Part shown: piece by piece, positions 26,046 to 37,927 of the stretch
How positions within the stretch are numbered: position 1 is the first letter of the stretch
Layout of the letters: each line of letters starts with the position of its first letter
Assembly: GCA_001442985.1 (NCBI GenBank)
Contig: LDYB01000023.1
Coordinates: 186,001-250,000, forward strand
Reading direction: 5' to 3'
From: Armatimonadetes bacterium DC
GTDB taxonomy: Bacteria; Armatimonadota; Fimbriimonadia; Fimbriimonadales; GBS-DC
Length of the DNA stretch: 64,000 nt
Notes under the pieces: model-generated
The model's input: only the letters and a program-made list of their open reading frames with translations
Told to the model about the DNA's origin: nothing
The model's database searches: none
Made by a program: the position numbers and the translations under genes

Positions 26046-27161
26046 TTAGCACCCCGTACCGAAGTTGAACAGCACGACCAGCAGGTCGGCGTCGTCAACG
26101 ACTCCGTCGCCGTTGAGATCCTCCGCGCCGCCCTGACCACCGAACGCGAACAGCACGGCAAGCAGGTCGGAATCATCCACACAGCCATCGCCGTTCACAT
26201 CGCCCGGAGGTGGCGGCGTGTCGCCAGACTCCCCGCTACCGCCAATCTGAACTGATTCCAGCTCCCAACCCCTCGGTACACGGAACGACAGGTCAAACTC
26301 ATGGGGAACCTCAATACTGGACGGCATCCGTTCACCCACATTCGGCAGCTGGACGCCATCAAAGATGCCGCTCTTGAACGACTCTGTGACGATGCCGCTC
26401 CGGACGCTGAGGCGCAGTTCGCCGCCTTGCCCGGTCAACGAATCACCGCCGACCCGCGCAGTAATCCCGCCGTCCATGATGATATCAGGGAGGCAGCAGT
26501 AGTTCAACCTCGCGGTATCGCCCCAACCGTCGCCGTCTAAATCCTGGGTCTCCCATGTGAACGCCCCCTGAGTGCGCAGGTCAAACAGCACATCGTCGCG
26601 TTCCTCGCCTGTTAGCGGGTTGCGCAGACGGAGAATGACCGGATCGCGCATTCGTTCACACTGACCTCTCACCTCGTCCTTCAAGACAGGCTGCCATGTG
26701 ATGGTTCCCGTGGCGTTTGGTGTGCCGCAGCGAATCACGATGCCGGAAGCGCTGATCGCCTGGGCGCCATACCCACGACAACGCGCGCATGACCGCCCAA
26801 ATGCTTCATGGAATCCTTGAATGCACTGTGTGCCGGGAATCCAGTCCACCTGAAAACGGGCGCATGCACTGGCAAAGGCGCATTCCTGGGCAGCAAACGC
26901 GCTTACACATTTGACATCGGAGCTGGGAATAGGATAGGTTTGGGAACCGCTGTTCGTGTTGGTGGTCAAGGGATGCCAGGCAGACGCTTGCGTGTTCCAG
27001 AACCACTTCACGGACTGAAAAGTACACTGGTTGAGACACAGCTTGAAGTTGTGGCGTACCTGGTAGCTGCAACACTGGTCATTTTGCGCAGACACAGGCG
27101 CGCTGAGAGTCAGAAAGAGCGCGCTCGCAATTAACCCGAAACTCCAGAGACTCCGTTTCAT
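26046..27161 (-). CDS. Secreted Cys-rich protein with dockerin-like tail
   Basis: 371 residues. The signal peptide is about 1-25 (ending PVSAQ). The mature part is Cys-rich (QNDQCCSYQVRHNFKLC and about twelve more), which suggests a disulfide-bonded extracellular protein, and is otherwise unrecognised. After a Pro-rich linker (GDTPPPPGDVNG) the last 55 residues form the dockerin-like pair DVNGDGCVDDSDLL / DLNGDGVVDDADLL with VLFAFG and VLFNFG, ending TGC. It converges on the upstream gene's hairpin terminator. Confidence 0.82.
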   Translation of the reverse strand: MKRSLWSFGLIASALFLTLSAPVSAQNDQCCSYQVRHNFKLCLNQCTFQSVKWFWNTQASAWHPLTTNTNSGSQTYPIPSSDVKCVSAFAAQECAFASACARFQVDWIPGTQCIQGFHEAFGRSCARCRGYGAQAISASGIVIRCGTPNATGTITWQPVLKDEVRGQCERMRDPVILRLRNPLTGEERDDVLFDLRTQGAFTWETQDLDGDGWGDTARLNYCCLPDIIMDGGITARVGGDSLTGQGGELRLSVRSGIVTESFKSGIFDGVQLPNVGERMPSSIEVPHEFDLSFRVPRGWELESVQIGGSGESGDTPPPPGDVNGDGCVDDSDLLAVLFAFGGQGGAEDLNGDGVVDDADLLVVLFNFGTGC

Positions 27162-27303
27162 TGAGTTATCCTCCTATCCCATATCATGCGCGAAAGGGGC
27201 AAATGTACCCGGGGCGCCTCAAACTCACTCCTTTTTGACTCAGGAAGCGAATCCCGTGAGCGCGGCTTTCACGCTAATCTTTTTAACAACTCAAGCTGCA
27301 GAA

Positions 27304-27341
27304 AAGTTCCTGATGGAAGCGGCTCATGCTGACAGGAACTT
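27304..27341. promoter_or_regulatory. Inverted repeat upstream of the isomerase
   Basis: AAGTTCCTG (27304-27312) and CAGGAACTT (27333-27341) are perfect 9-nt inverted repeats around a 20-nt loop, in the 222-bp gap between divergent genes. It could be an operator or an mRNA hairpin. The rest of the gap shows only the isomerase ribosome site. Confidence 0.35.
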
Positions 27342-27383
27342 GTCCCTCGATGTCAAAACTGGCAATTTCAGGAGGTTGCAACG

Positions 27384-28418
27384 ATGGCACGACCAGTAAC
27401 GCTTTTCACCGGGCAATGGGCAGATTTGCCGCTGGAGACGATGGCGCAAAAAGCCAGCGAGTTCGGCTATGACGGGCTGGAGCTGGCTTGCTGGGGCGAC
27501 CATTTCGATGTGGAAAAGGCGCTGACCGACGAGCGCTATTGCGAATCGCGCTGGGAGATTTTAGGACGCTATAACCTCAAGTGCTTCGCGATTAGCAACC
27601 ATCTGGTAGGTCAGGCGGTCTGCGACCCGATTGATGAGCGGCACAGGGCGATTCTGCCGCCGCGCGTGTGGGGCGATGGCAACCCCGAAGGGGTGCGCCA
27701 GCGCGCCGCCGAGGAGATGAAAAACACTGCCCGCGCCGCGCGCAAACTTTTCAACTGTGCGCCGCCCGAAGTCAAGAGCCAACTCACCCGCGTGGTGGTG
27801 AACGGCTTCACGGGCAGCTCCATCTGGCAATATCTCTACTCGTTCCCGCCGAACCCGCCCGACCTCGTGCAAAAAGGGTTCGAGGACTTCGCTACGCGCT
27901 GGAAACCGATTCTGGATGTGTTCGAGCAGGAAGATGTCTACTTCGCGCTGGAGGTTCACCCCACCGAGATTGCGTTCGATATCGTAACCGCCGAGCGCGC
28001 GCTGGAAGCGATTAACCACCACCCACGCTTCGGTTTCAACTATGACCCCAGCCACCTCGGTTATCAGGGCGTGGACTATGTGGCGTTCATTCGGCGGTTC
28101 CGCGACCGAATCTTCCACATGCATGTCAAGGATGTGTGGTGGGCAGACACCCCCCGCCTGTCGGGCGTGTTTGGCGGACACCTGAACTTCGGCGATTCGC
28201 GCCGCTACTGGGACTTCCGCTCGCCGGGGCGCGGCTCGATCGATTTTGAGGAGATTATCCGCGCCCTGAACGAGATTGGCTATCGCGGTCCGCTCTCGGT
28301 GGAATGGGAGGACAGCGGCATGGATCGCGAGCATGGGGCGCGCGAGGCGTGCGCCTTTGTGCGTAGTCTGGACTTCGAGCCGTCGCGAATCGCGTTTGAT
28401 GCCGCGTTTGAGCGGTAA
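27384..28418 (+). CDS. Sugar phosphate isomerase/epimerase-like TIM-barrel protein
   Basis: 344 residues of the xylose isomerase-like AP-endonuclease 2 superfamily. Metal-site residues occur in order: [12 protein letters not shown] (Glu), [11 protein letters not shown] (Asp, His), [10 protein letters not shown] (His, Asp) and [12 protein letters not shown] (Glu). These barrels isomerise sugars or inositols using a divalent metal. Substrate is unknown. CAGGAGG lies 7 nt before the start. It is alone on its strand and shares a terminator with ppdK. Confidence 0.85.
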   Translation: MARPVTLFTGQWADLPLETMAQKASEFGYDGLELACWGDHFDVEKALTDERYCESRWEILGRYNLKCFAISNHLVGQAVCDPIDERHRAILPPRVWGDGNPEGVRQRAAEEMKNTARAARKLFNCAPPEVKSQLTRVVVNGFTGSSIWQYLYSFPPNPPDLVQKGFEDFATRWKPILDVFEQEDVYFALEVHPTEIAFDIVTAERALEAINHHPRFGFNYDPSHLGYQGVDYVAFIRRFRDRIFHMHVKDVWWADTPRLSGVFGGHLNFGDSRRYWDFRSPGRGSIDFEEIIRALNEIGYRGPLSVEWEDSGMDREHGAREACAFVRSLDFEPSRIAFDAAFER

Positions 28419-28426
28419 GACATAAA

Positions 28427-28449
28427 AGCCCCCCGATTTTCGGGGGGCT
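28427..28449. terminator. Bidirectional intrinsic terminator
   Basis: A 9-bp stem AGCCCCCCG/CGGGGGGCT with an ATTTT loop, A-rich on the left and T-rich on the right, so it can stop both the isomerase and ppdK transcripts. Confidence 0.9.
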
Positions 28450-28453
28450 TTGT

Positions 28454-31129
<2,676 letters not shown>

Positions 31130-31245
31130 AGACCTCCTTATTTTTCTGATGTTGGGATGAGATTGCCCCCCGATGGGCTGGATGGCAGCGCCACTGCTAC
31201 CGACTGTGTATTATGACACAAACCGCGTGTGAGAGTGCTGATTTT

Positions 31246-31827
31246 TCAGCGTCCGCTGACAGGTTCGGTACCTGTCAAGCCTTCGAACGATTCGCCCGCG
31301 TGCGGGTGGGTCAGGTCTTCTATTGCGGGTCCCATCGTGTTCTGGGCGAAGGGGATTTCTTCGCCGCCCAGCGGGAAGTCCTTGCGCAAGGGATGTCCCA
31401 CCCAGTCGTCGGGCATCAGGATGCGCTTCAGGTTCGGATGCCCCTCAAAGGGGATGCCGAACATATCGTACACCTCGCGTTCGGGGTAGTTCGCGCCCTC
31501 CCAGATGGGAGTTACGGAAGGCACGCTTTCGCCTTCATTCACGCGCACCTTCAGGAAGATTCGCTGGAAGGTCACGGGCGAGTAGAGGTTATACACCACC
31601 TCAAAGCGTTTGGGGCGCTCGCCTGCCTGCCATTTCGGGAGCCAGTCGATGCCCATCACATCGGAGATGTAGAGGTAGCTCAGGTCAGGGTCATCGCGGA
31701 GCAGGCGGCACACCTCCAGCAGGCGTTCGGGACGGATGTAAATCCATGTGTCGCCCCGAAACTCGTAAATCTCTTCGATCGCGTCGGGGTATTGCGCCTG
31801 AATTTTTTCGATTTCCATTCGGCTCAT
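31246..31827 (-). CDS. nuoC: NADH-quinone oxidoreductase subunit C
   Basis: 193 residues. The subunit C signature [19 protein letters not shown], then [14 protein letters not shown], is intact; it belongs to the hydrophilic arm of complex I. Its start overlaps the nuoA stop by 4 nt (ATGA), so it is translationally coupled. The usual nuoB between nuoA and nuoC is missing, and no nuoD follows; the next gene is ppdK. Confidence 0.93.
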   Translation of the reverse strand: MSRMEIEKIQAQYPDAIEEIYEFRGDTWIYIRPERLLEVCRLLRDDPDLSYLYISDVMGIDWLPKWQAGERPKRFEVVYNLYSPVTFQRIFLKVRVNEGESVPSVTPIWEGANYPEREVYDMFGIPFEGHPNLKRILMPDDWVGHPLRKDFPLGGEEIPFAQNTMGPAIEDLTHPHAGESFEGLTGTEPVSGR

Positions 31828-32255
31828 GGCTGTTCTCCTGCGGGCGCGGGCTGGGGTTCAGGCTTGAGGCGGCGATGCTCCACAGGGTCTTCCCACTCCA
31901 GCGCGCCCTTCTTCCACTCGTACACGAAGCCAATCACCAGCAGGAAGGTGAACACGCCGACCACGCCCAGCGCGAACGCGCGGGTCTCTGGTGGCAGCTC
32001 ACGCAGTACCACAAAGAACGGGTACAAAAACGCCACCTCTACATCGAAGATGATAAAGAGCATCGCGGTGAGGTAAAAATGGATGGGGAACCGTTCGCGC
32101 GCGGAACCGACAGGCGTCATCCCACACTCGTAGGGTGATTGCTTCGCGGGGGTTGGGCGCCGCGGTCCCAGCAGCCACGAGCCGCCCACCATCACCGCCG
32201 CAATCACCAGCGCAATCCCCATCAACAGCGCAATCGGCACATAGTCGTAGACCAT
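31824..32255 (-). CDS. nuoA: NADH-quinone oxidoreductase subunit A
   Basis: 143 residues with three membrane helices. [19 protein letters not shown] and [20 protein letters not shown] are the subunit A hallmarks (Cys39-type loop and conserved Glu/Asp in helix 2). A Pro-rich, charged C-terminal tail ([12 protein letters not shown]) is longer than usual. Minus-strand TATAAT at 32264-32269 lies 8 nt from the ATG with no ribosome site, so it is probably leaderless. Operon with nuoC. Confidence 0.94.
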   Translation of the reverse strand: MVYDYVPIALLMGIALVIAAVMVGGSWLLGPRRPTPAKQSPYECGMTPVGSARERFPIHFYLTAMLFIIFDVEVAFLYPFFVVLRELPPETRAFALGVVGVFTFLLVIGFVYEWKKGALEWEDPVEHRRLKPEPQPAPAGEQP

Positions 32256-32308
32256 CGGAGTTGATTATACCCGTTGCACCCTGCGCCGCCATCGTGTATA
32301 ATCTTACT

Positions 32309-34879
32309 ATGCAGGGAACGATTCGTTACTGGGGCATCTTGACCAGCCTTGCTGTCCTTTTGCTTCCCACCACGATAGCGGTTGCCGACACGGGGCGCAC
32401 GCCGCCGCCCATTCACTCGGTACGACAGCTGAAACGCTGGATTGAACAGGAAAAAGCCCGCGCCCGGCAGCACCTCCAGAAACTGGAAGCGCAGGGCAAG
32501 CAACTCCCTGAGACCGTGAAGCACAGGCTGGAAGAAGGTCCCGAATATCTGGAAGCGTTGCTCCACTATCTGGAGATTCGTGCCTATCCCTACGATTCGG
32601 TAGACTGGAGCGCGTATCTGCGTGCGGCGGAACACCGCGACCAGATGAGCGGCGTCTTTTTCCCTGCTTCAGGCGCACGCTGGGAGTTTGTCGGTCCGCG
32701 CAACTTCATGCCCCCCTATCGCACCTACTTCGGCACTCAGCCGATTAGTGGGCGCGTGAACGCTGTCGCCTACGACCCTGTGAACGAAGGCGTCTACTAT
32801 ATCGGTGCGCCGCAGGGGGGAGTGTGGAAAAGCACCGACTACGGCACCACATGGCAGCCGCTGGGCGACAGCTGGCAGTTTTTGCAGGTGGCATGTATTG
32901 CCATCCACCCGACGGACCCGAACATTATTTATGTTGGCACGGGCGACTTTCAGGGCTGGATGCGCCCCTTCTCGATGGGGATTATGAAGTCCACTGATGG
33001 GGGACAAACATGGGTCAGCCTCGGCGCCCAGCAGTTCGGCAACAAGTGCGTCTCCGATATCCTGATTGACCCCGAAAACCCGAACCTTATTGTTGCCTGC
33101 ACAGGCTGGGGACCCTATCAGGGCATCGCGGGCGACATCTGGCGTAGCACCGACGGCGGGCAAACATGGACACGCGTGAACCCCGTCAGCGCTATCTGGA
33201 GCGATATGGCAATCAGCGCACGCAACCCCAGCACAGGCGTGCGCTATTATTATGCGGTGGGGCACGGGAACCCGGGACGCCTGCTGCGCTCCACCAATCG
33301 CGGGCAGACATGGACCGTGCTGACACCCCCCTTCCCATCAGGCAACAAATCTTCCCTGCGTGTGGCGACCTCGCCCACCGTGCCAGAGCGCGTCTACCTG
33401 CTCTCAGGCGATGACTCGCAGGTCTGGGTCAGCAACGACGCAGGCAACACATGGACGGCGCTCAACCCCAGCGTGGATGGGGGCTTCTATCAGGCGTGGT
33501 ACGACGCCCACCTGCATGTCGCGCGCGATCATCAGAATCAGGATGTGGTGTACCTGGGGCTGGTAGACCTGGTACAGCGCACGGGCGCAGGCACATGGCG
33601 CAGTATCGGTCTCAGCCTGACGAATAACGCGCTGGTGCATGTGGATCAGCACAGTTTTGCGGTTAATCCCCGTAACCCCAACGAAGCGCTGGTGGGCAAC
33701 GATGGGGGCGTCTATCGGATGGTGTATAACCCCAGCACGGGCACGGTGAACTTTACTTCGCTGAACGCGAATCTGGGCATCACGCAGTTCTACGCGGCGG
33801 CGTTCCATCCGACGAACCCGGCAGTGATGCTGGGTGGCGCGCAGGATAACAGCACCGCCTTCGCGAACGGCGATCTGAACAGCTGGCGCGGCGTGGTGGG
33901 TGGTGACGGCGGCTTCTGCGCCATCCATCCGAACAACCCCAGTATTCAGTACGCCTCGTGGCAGTATCTCGGCATCGTGCGCACGACCAACAGCTGGGCG
34001 TCAGGCACGAATATCTCGCCGAACTATGGCAACGACTCCGTGGCGTTTATTGCACCGCTCACGCTCCACCCTGCGAACCCCAACTGGCTTCTGGCGGGCA
34101 CGAACTACCTGTACCGTTGGGACGCCACGACAGGCACATGGACGGCGCGGCTGGGCAATCAGGCGCTGACAGGGCGCGTGTTGTTGACGATTGCGGGCGC
34201 GCCCAGTAACCCGAATGTGATTTACACAGGCGGGAGCGATGGACAGGTGTGGATGACCACGAACGGCGGCACCACATGGCGTGCCATTCACACGGGAGCT
34301 CCTTCCCTGCCCAATCGCGCCATCACGGAGATTGCAGTGCATCCCACCAATCCCTACAAAGTCTATGTCGTGGTGGGGGGTACGGGCACGCCCCATGTGT
34401 TCCGCTGCGATAACACGCTGGCGAACCCCGTGCAGTGGGTCAACATCAGCGGTTCGGGTAGCACAGGCTTGCCCGATGTGCATTTCAACTCTATTGCTCT
34501 GGACCCCACCGCGCCCGACACGGTGATTTATGTCGGCACCGATATCGGGGTCTTCTTCACACTGGATGGCGGCGCCACATGGCGCAACGCGACACAACCC
34601 TACGGCTTGCCGAATGTGCAGGTCAACACCGTGCGTGTGATTCCGGGCACGGGCTACCTGATGGCAGCCACCTACGGGCGCGGCATCTGGCGAATTGCCC
34701 TGCCCCTGACTCCCACAGGCGATGTGAACGGCGACGGCTGTGTGGAGGATTCCGACCTGCTGATGGTGCTGTTTGCGTTCGGTAGCACAGGCAGCCAGCC
34801 CGCCGACCTGAACCGCGACGGCGTGGTGGATGACGCAGACCTGCTCATAGTGCTGTTGAACTTTGGGGCGGGTTGTTAG
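32309..34879 (+). CDS. Secreted BNR-repeat (sortilin-like) beta-propeller with dockerin-like tail
   Basis: 856 residues from ATG 32309; TATAAT at 32297-32302 lies 6 nt upstream, so it is leaderless and the longer frame is excluded. The signal peptide is about 1-26. A helical region (30-115) precedes propeller repeats with Asp-box motifs: STDYGTTW, STDGGQTW (twice), STNRGQTW, SNDAGNTW, TTNGGTTW and LDGGATW. Such propellers occur in sialidases, sortilins and xyloglucanases, but no catalytic residues are evident. The last 55 residues are the dockerin-like pair (DVNGDGCVEDSDLL / LNRDGVVDDADLL), ending AGC. Probably surface polysaccharide or protein binding. Confidence 0.85.
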   Translation: MQGTIRYWGILTSLAVLLLPTTIAVADTGRTPPPIHSVRQLKRWIEQEKARARQHLQKLEAQGKQLPETVKHRLEEGPEYLEALLHYLEIRAYPYDSVDWSAYLRAAEHRDQMSGVFFPASGARWEFVGPRNFMPPYRTYFGTQPISGRVNAVAYDPVNEGVYYIGAPQGGVWKSTDYGTTWQPLGDSWQFLQVACIAIHPTDPNIIYVGTGDFQGWMRPFSMGIMKSTDGGQTWVSLGAQQFGNKCVSDILIDPENPNLIVACTGWGPYQGIAGDIWRSTDGGQTWTRVNPVSAIWSDMAISARNPSTGVRYYYAVGHGNPGRLLRSTNRGQTWTVLTPPFPSGNKSSLRVATSPTVPERVYLLSGDDSQVWVSNDAGNTWTALNPSVDGGFYQAWYDAHLHVARDHQNQDVVYLGLVDLVQRTGAGTWRSIGLSLTNNALVHVDQHSFAVNPRNPNEALVGNDGGVYRMVYNPSTGTVNFTSLNANLGITQFYAAAFHPTNPAVMLGGAQDNSTAFANGDLNSWRGVVGGDGGFCAIHPNNPSIQYASWQYLGIVRTTNSWASGTNISPNYGNDSVAFIAPLTLHPANPNWLLAGTNYLYRWDATTGTWTARLGNQALTGRVLLTIAGAPSNPNVIYTGGSDGQVWMTTNGGTTWRAIHTGAPSLPNRAITEIAVHPTNPYKVYVVVGGTGTPHVFRCDNTLANPVQWVNISGSGSTGLPDVHFNSIALDPTAPDTVIYVGTDIGVFFTLDGGATWRNATQPYGLPNVQVNTVRVIPGTGYLMAATYGRGIWRIALPLTPTGDVNGDGCVEDSDLLMVLFAFGSTGSQPADLNRDGVVDDADLLIVLLNFGAGC

Positions 34880-35075
34880 AGGCTGTATAGGAAAGCGAGC
34901 AAGCAACAGAACTGTACCGCGCGGACGCCAGACGGCTAAAGCCGTTCCTATGAGACGAAGCCGACCTCCGTCGGCTGCAGTAGCACGCGTATCCTGCGCG
35001 TGGACGGGGGCAGGAGAGCCAGCGGAGGCTGGCTTTGTTTTATAGGAACGGGTTCACCCGTCGGGATTCACGAGG
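34879..35075 (+). repeat. Dispersed ~200-bp repeat, copy B
   Basis: Reverse-complement counterpart of 1220-1429. It begins 1 nt after the stop of the propeller gene. Conserved hairpins are ACGGCT/AGCCGT, AGCCGAC/GTCGGCT, AGCCAGC/GCTGGCT and CGGGT/ACCCG, while the connecting sequence differs, which suggests structure matters. Apart from this element the 214-bp gap to the SLBB gene is empty. Confidence 0.78.
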
Positions 35076-35093
35076 GGGCTACTTCCCAGAGAG

Positions 35094-36215
35094 CTACCGC
35101 CGCGTCACCAGATAGATAATACTCAGCAGGAGCCACACAACGCGCAGGGGTTCTTCGGGGGAAGAACGCCGCTCGCGGATGACGGGCACTTCCACCGTGT
35201 CGCCGCCCTGAAGCGGCTCGTCGGGGCGCGAACCCTGCGCCACCTCCAGCAGGTTGACGGTAATCCTTTGCGTGCGCCCGCCTGCAACAGGGCGCGAAAT
35301 CACGATTTTCTCCAGTATCGCCCTGTCGGTGGGTCCCCCGGCGGCGTCCAGCGCCTGGGTGAGCGTCATGCCTTCGGTGTAGTTGATGATGCCGGGCTGG
35401 CGCACGCCGCCCCGCACCACGATAAACTGCCTCACCCGGCGGAAGGGTACCAGAATCTGGTCGCCCGCCTGCAGCTCCACATCGCCCGCGAGCGTGCGCA
35501 GGTTCACGATAATCGGCTCCGCCAGCCCCGCGCGTTTGATGGAAACCTGCGTGAGGTCGGCTTCGGTTTGGGTGCCTCCCGCCAGGCTGATGGCTTGCAA
35601 AAGGGTTTTCGCCTCCGCAAAGTCGTAGGTGCCGGGGCGATTCACGGCGCCCAGCACGATAATGTTGCGGTCGGAGGGCATAAGGGGCACGAAGATTCGG
35701 TCGCCTGCCTGCAGGAGGGGGTTCTCGCTCTCCTCGCCCGACTGGCGATAGCGCAGGATGTTGAGCGTGAGTTTCGTGCCGTCGGCGCGCTCGAGCCGCA
35801 CGGCGGTCAGGTCAGCGACATTGGTGGGGCTGGCTGCCTCCAGCGCGTCGTTCACGCGCCAGCCGGGCTTGAGTTCCAGCTCCCCCGCGCGGCGCACCGC
35901 CCCCGCCACCGTTACCACAGGGCGCGCAGGCTGCACAATCTCCACCTGCACCTTCGGGTCGCGATAAAATCGCCCCTCAATCAGCCGCTGGCGAATCTCC
36001 TCTGCCAGCGCGCTTGGGGTCTTCCCGCTCGCCTTGAGCGTGCCAATCAGGGGCATGAGAATCTCGCCCCGCGAGTCCACCTCGTAGACGCGCGAGAGCG
36101 ACTCGTCGCCCTCTACGGTGATTCGAATCTTGTCTCCGGGCTGAATGGTCGGCTCCTGTGCCTCCGCCCAGCCGAGTGCCCAGACCCACAATGCCAGAAT
36201 CAGCAGCCAGCGCAT
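35094..36215 (-). CDS. Polysaccharide export protein with SLBB domains
   Basis: 373 residues. Signal peptide 1-19. A Poly_export domain (IQPGDKIRITVEGDESLSRVYEV, GEILMPLIGTLKASG) is followed by three SLBB repeats (about 105-165, 187-245 and 265-325, each near VVLGAVNRPGTYDF or VVRGGVRQPGIINY). A C-terminal hydrophobic helix (VVWLLLSIIYLVTRR) replaces the usual outer-membrane alpha barrel position. Members form or gate Wza-like exit channels for capsule and exopolysaccharide. No glycosyltransferase or tyrosine kinase partner is adjacent. Confidence 0.88.
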   Translation of the reverse strand: MRWLLILALWVWALGWAEAQEPTIQPGDKIRITVEGDESLSRVYEVDSRGEILMPLIGTLKASGKTPSALAEEIRQRLIEGRFYRDPKVQVEIVQPARPVVTVAGAVRRAGELELKPGWRVNDALEAASPTNVADLTAVRLERADGTKLTLNILRYRQSGEESENPLLQAGDRIFVPLMPSDRNIIVLGAVNRPGTYDFAEAKTLLQAISLAGGTQTEADLTQVSIKRAGLAEPIIVNLRTLAGDVELQAGDQILVPFRRVRQFIVVRGGVRQPGIINYTEGMTLTQALDAAGGPTDRAILEKIVISRPVAGGRTQRITVNLLEVAQGSRPDEPLQGGDTVEVPVIRERRSSPEEPLRVVWLLLSIIYLVTRR

Positions 36216-36251
36216 TCTTATTCCCTCCGCGTAAAGTGTACCATGCGCCTC

Positions 36252-37676
36252 CTACAGGCTTTCCCAGAGCGCTTGCACAATCGCGTCCTGCAGGGCGCGC
36301 GCCTCGCTTGCCGACACCGTATAGAAGTTCATCACGATGGAAAACGCCACCGTGCGCCCCGAACGACAGACGAGATACCCCGACAGGCTGCTGACCCGAT
36401 AGAGACTGCCTGTCTTGGCGAAGCCTTTGCCCTGCACGGGGGTATTGCGCAGGCGGTTGCGGAGCGTGCCGTCTTCGCCGTAGATGGGGAGCGAACGGCG
36501 ATAGGCTTCGGCATACGGGGAGCGCGCCATGTAGACCAGCAGGCGCACCAGATTTTCGGGGCTGATAGCGTTCATACGCGACAGCCCGGAGCCGTCCACC
36601 ATCTGCACCGCGCCCATCTCCAGCCCGGCGGAGCGCAAAAACTCCATCAGCACGCGAATGCCCGCCGCGGTCGTGCCCTCGCCTGCTCGCTCCTTGCCGA
36701 TGACCTTAAGCACCATCTCGGTGAGCAGGTTATCGCTGGGCTTGTTGATGAGGGCAACGATTTCGCTCATGGGTGGTGAGAGATGGGTGGCAATCCGTGT
36801 CGCGTTGGGGTGTAGCGCCAGCACCGTGGGCGCCAGTTCCGCTGGGACGCTGACCCCCGCTTCCTGAAGCGCCTGCCGAAACAGCCACGCCGCGTAGCGT
36901 GAGGGGTTCTCCACTGCATAGCGTCCCACCAGCACCTCCTGAGCGTCTTCAGCGATTGTGCCCGTGAGGATAATCTGATTGCGGGCGCGGAGTCGGGTGG
37001 CGCTCAAAGCGGTATTCGGCGTACCTTTAGGCACGGTACGCGCGAGATTGATAACCTGCACATAGTCCGTGGGGGGGTCCAGCCGCACTTGTGGGGGTTC
37101 ACCCCCTTTTTCGGCGGGGCGGGCGTACAGTCGGACAGCGTTGCGCTCGGCGCAGAGCGCACTCATCTGCGCCTGATAGCCGAACGGCTCATCGTCAATA
37201 TTCCAGCCGAAGCCGTAGCGCTCGGCGTCCAGCCAGGTGTCGTCGTACAGCAGGCGCCCCTCCACGCGCCGAATGCCTGCCTCGCGCACCTGTTGCGCCA
37301 GTTTTTGCAGGTCGCTGTAGATCAGACTCGCGTCGCCCTTGCCCACCAGAATCAAATCGCCTTTCAGCACGCCATCGGCGTCCACCGTGCCGTGGCGCCA
37401 GACCTCCGTGCGCAGGCGATAATCGGCTCCCAGCAGTGCCAGCGCGCCCGCCGTAACAAGCAGTTTGTTGTTGGATGCGGGAATCAGCACCCGCTCGGCA
37501 TCGCGCTGATAGAGCGTTTCGCCCGTTTGCAGGTCGCGCACCACAATCCCGCAGTAGCCGAAGCGGAGCCAGTCGGCAGTGAGGAGTTTGTTGAGCGAGT
37601 CGGCGAGTGTGCTGGGCTGGGCGGCGAGCGCACTCCACACTAAAAGCCAGCCAAGCCAGAGGGCGCGTCGGGTCAT
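36252..37676 (-). CDS. dacB: D-alanyl-D-alanine carboxypeptidase/endopeptidase (PBP4 type)
   Basis: 474 residues, family S13. Signal peptide 1-20. The active-site triad is SNNK (in IPASNNKLLVTAG), SDN (KPSDNLLTEMVL) and KTG (FAKTGSLYRVSS). These enzymes trim or cut peptidoglycan peptides in the periplasm. The family insert between SxxK and SDN is present. It ends 36 nt upstream of the SLBB gene start on the same strand, so both may be co-transcribed. Confidence 0.94.
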   Translation of the reverse strand: MTRRALWLGWLLVWSALAAQPSTLADSLNKLLTADWLRFGYCGIVVRDLQTGETLYQRDAERVLIPASNNKLLVTAGALALLGADYRLRTEVWRHGTVDADGVLKGDLILVGKGDASLIYSDLQKLAQQVREAGIRRVEGRLLYDDTWLDAERYGFGWNIDDEPFGYQAQMSALCAERNAVRLYARPAEKGGEPPQVRLDPPTDYVQVINLARTVPKGTPNTALSATRLRARNQIILTGTIAEDAQEVLVGRYAVENPSRYAAWLFRQALQEAGVSVPAELAPTVLALHPNATRIATHLSPPMSEIVALINKPSDNLLTEMVLKVIGKERAGEGTTAAGIRVLMEFLRSAGLEMGAVQMVDGSGLSRMNAISPENLVRLLVYMARSPYAEAYRRSLPIYGEDGTLRNRLRNTPVQGKGFAKTGSLYRVSSLSGYLVCRSGRTVAFSIVMNFYTVSASEARALQDAIVQALWESL

Positions 37677-37759
37677 GGGGAACAGTTTTCTGCCCGTGGG
37701 GGCAAGCTCCTGCTATGCTTTATCGCTTCTACCTGCGCCCTTCTCAAGCTTCCAATCCT

Positions 37760-37927
37760 GGAACCCTGCCCGCATTTTTGCAGTCATATGAGTGCCAGTT
37801 CTTTTCGGAGATTATCGCATTCAGCACAGGAGGAGGAACGATGAAGATGCGGGGAATACGCACTTTTTTCAGAGTGTTTCTGAGGGCATCGGCTCTGCTG
37901 CTCATCACAGCCACAAGCTGGTCGCAG
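37760..37927 (+). repeat. 168-bp duplicated leader and signal-peptide block, copy 1
   Basis: Matches 39191-39358 with only two differences that I see. It spans 81 bp of untranslated leader, the ribosome site GGAGGAGG, and the codons for the signal peptide of the first HAF protein. Confidence 0.9.
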
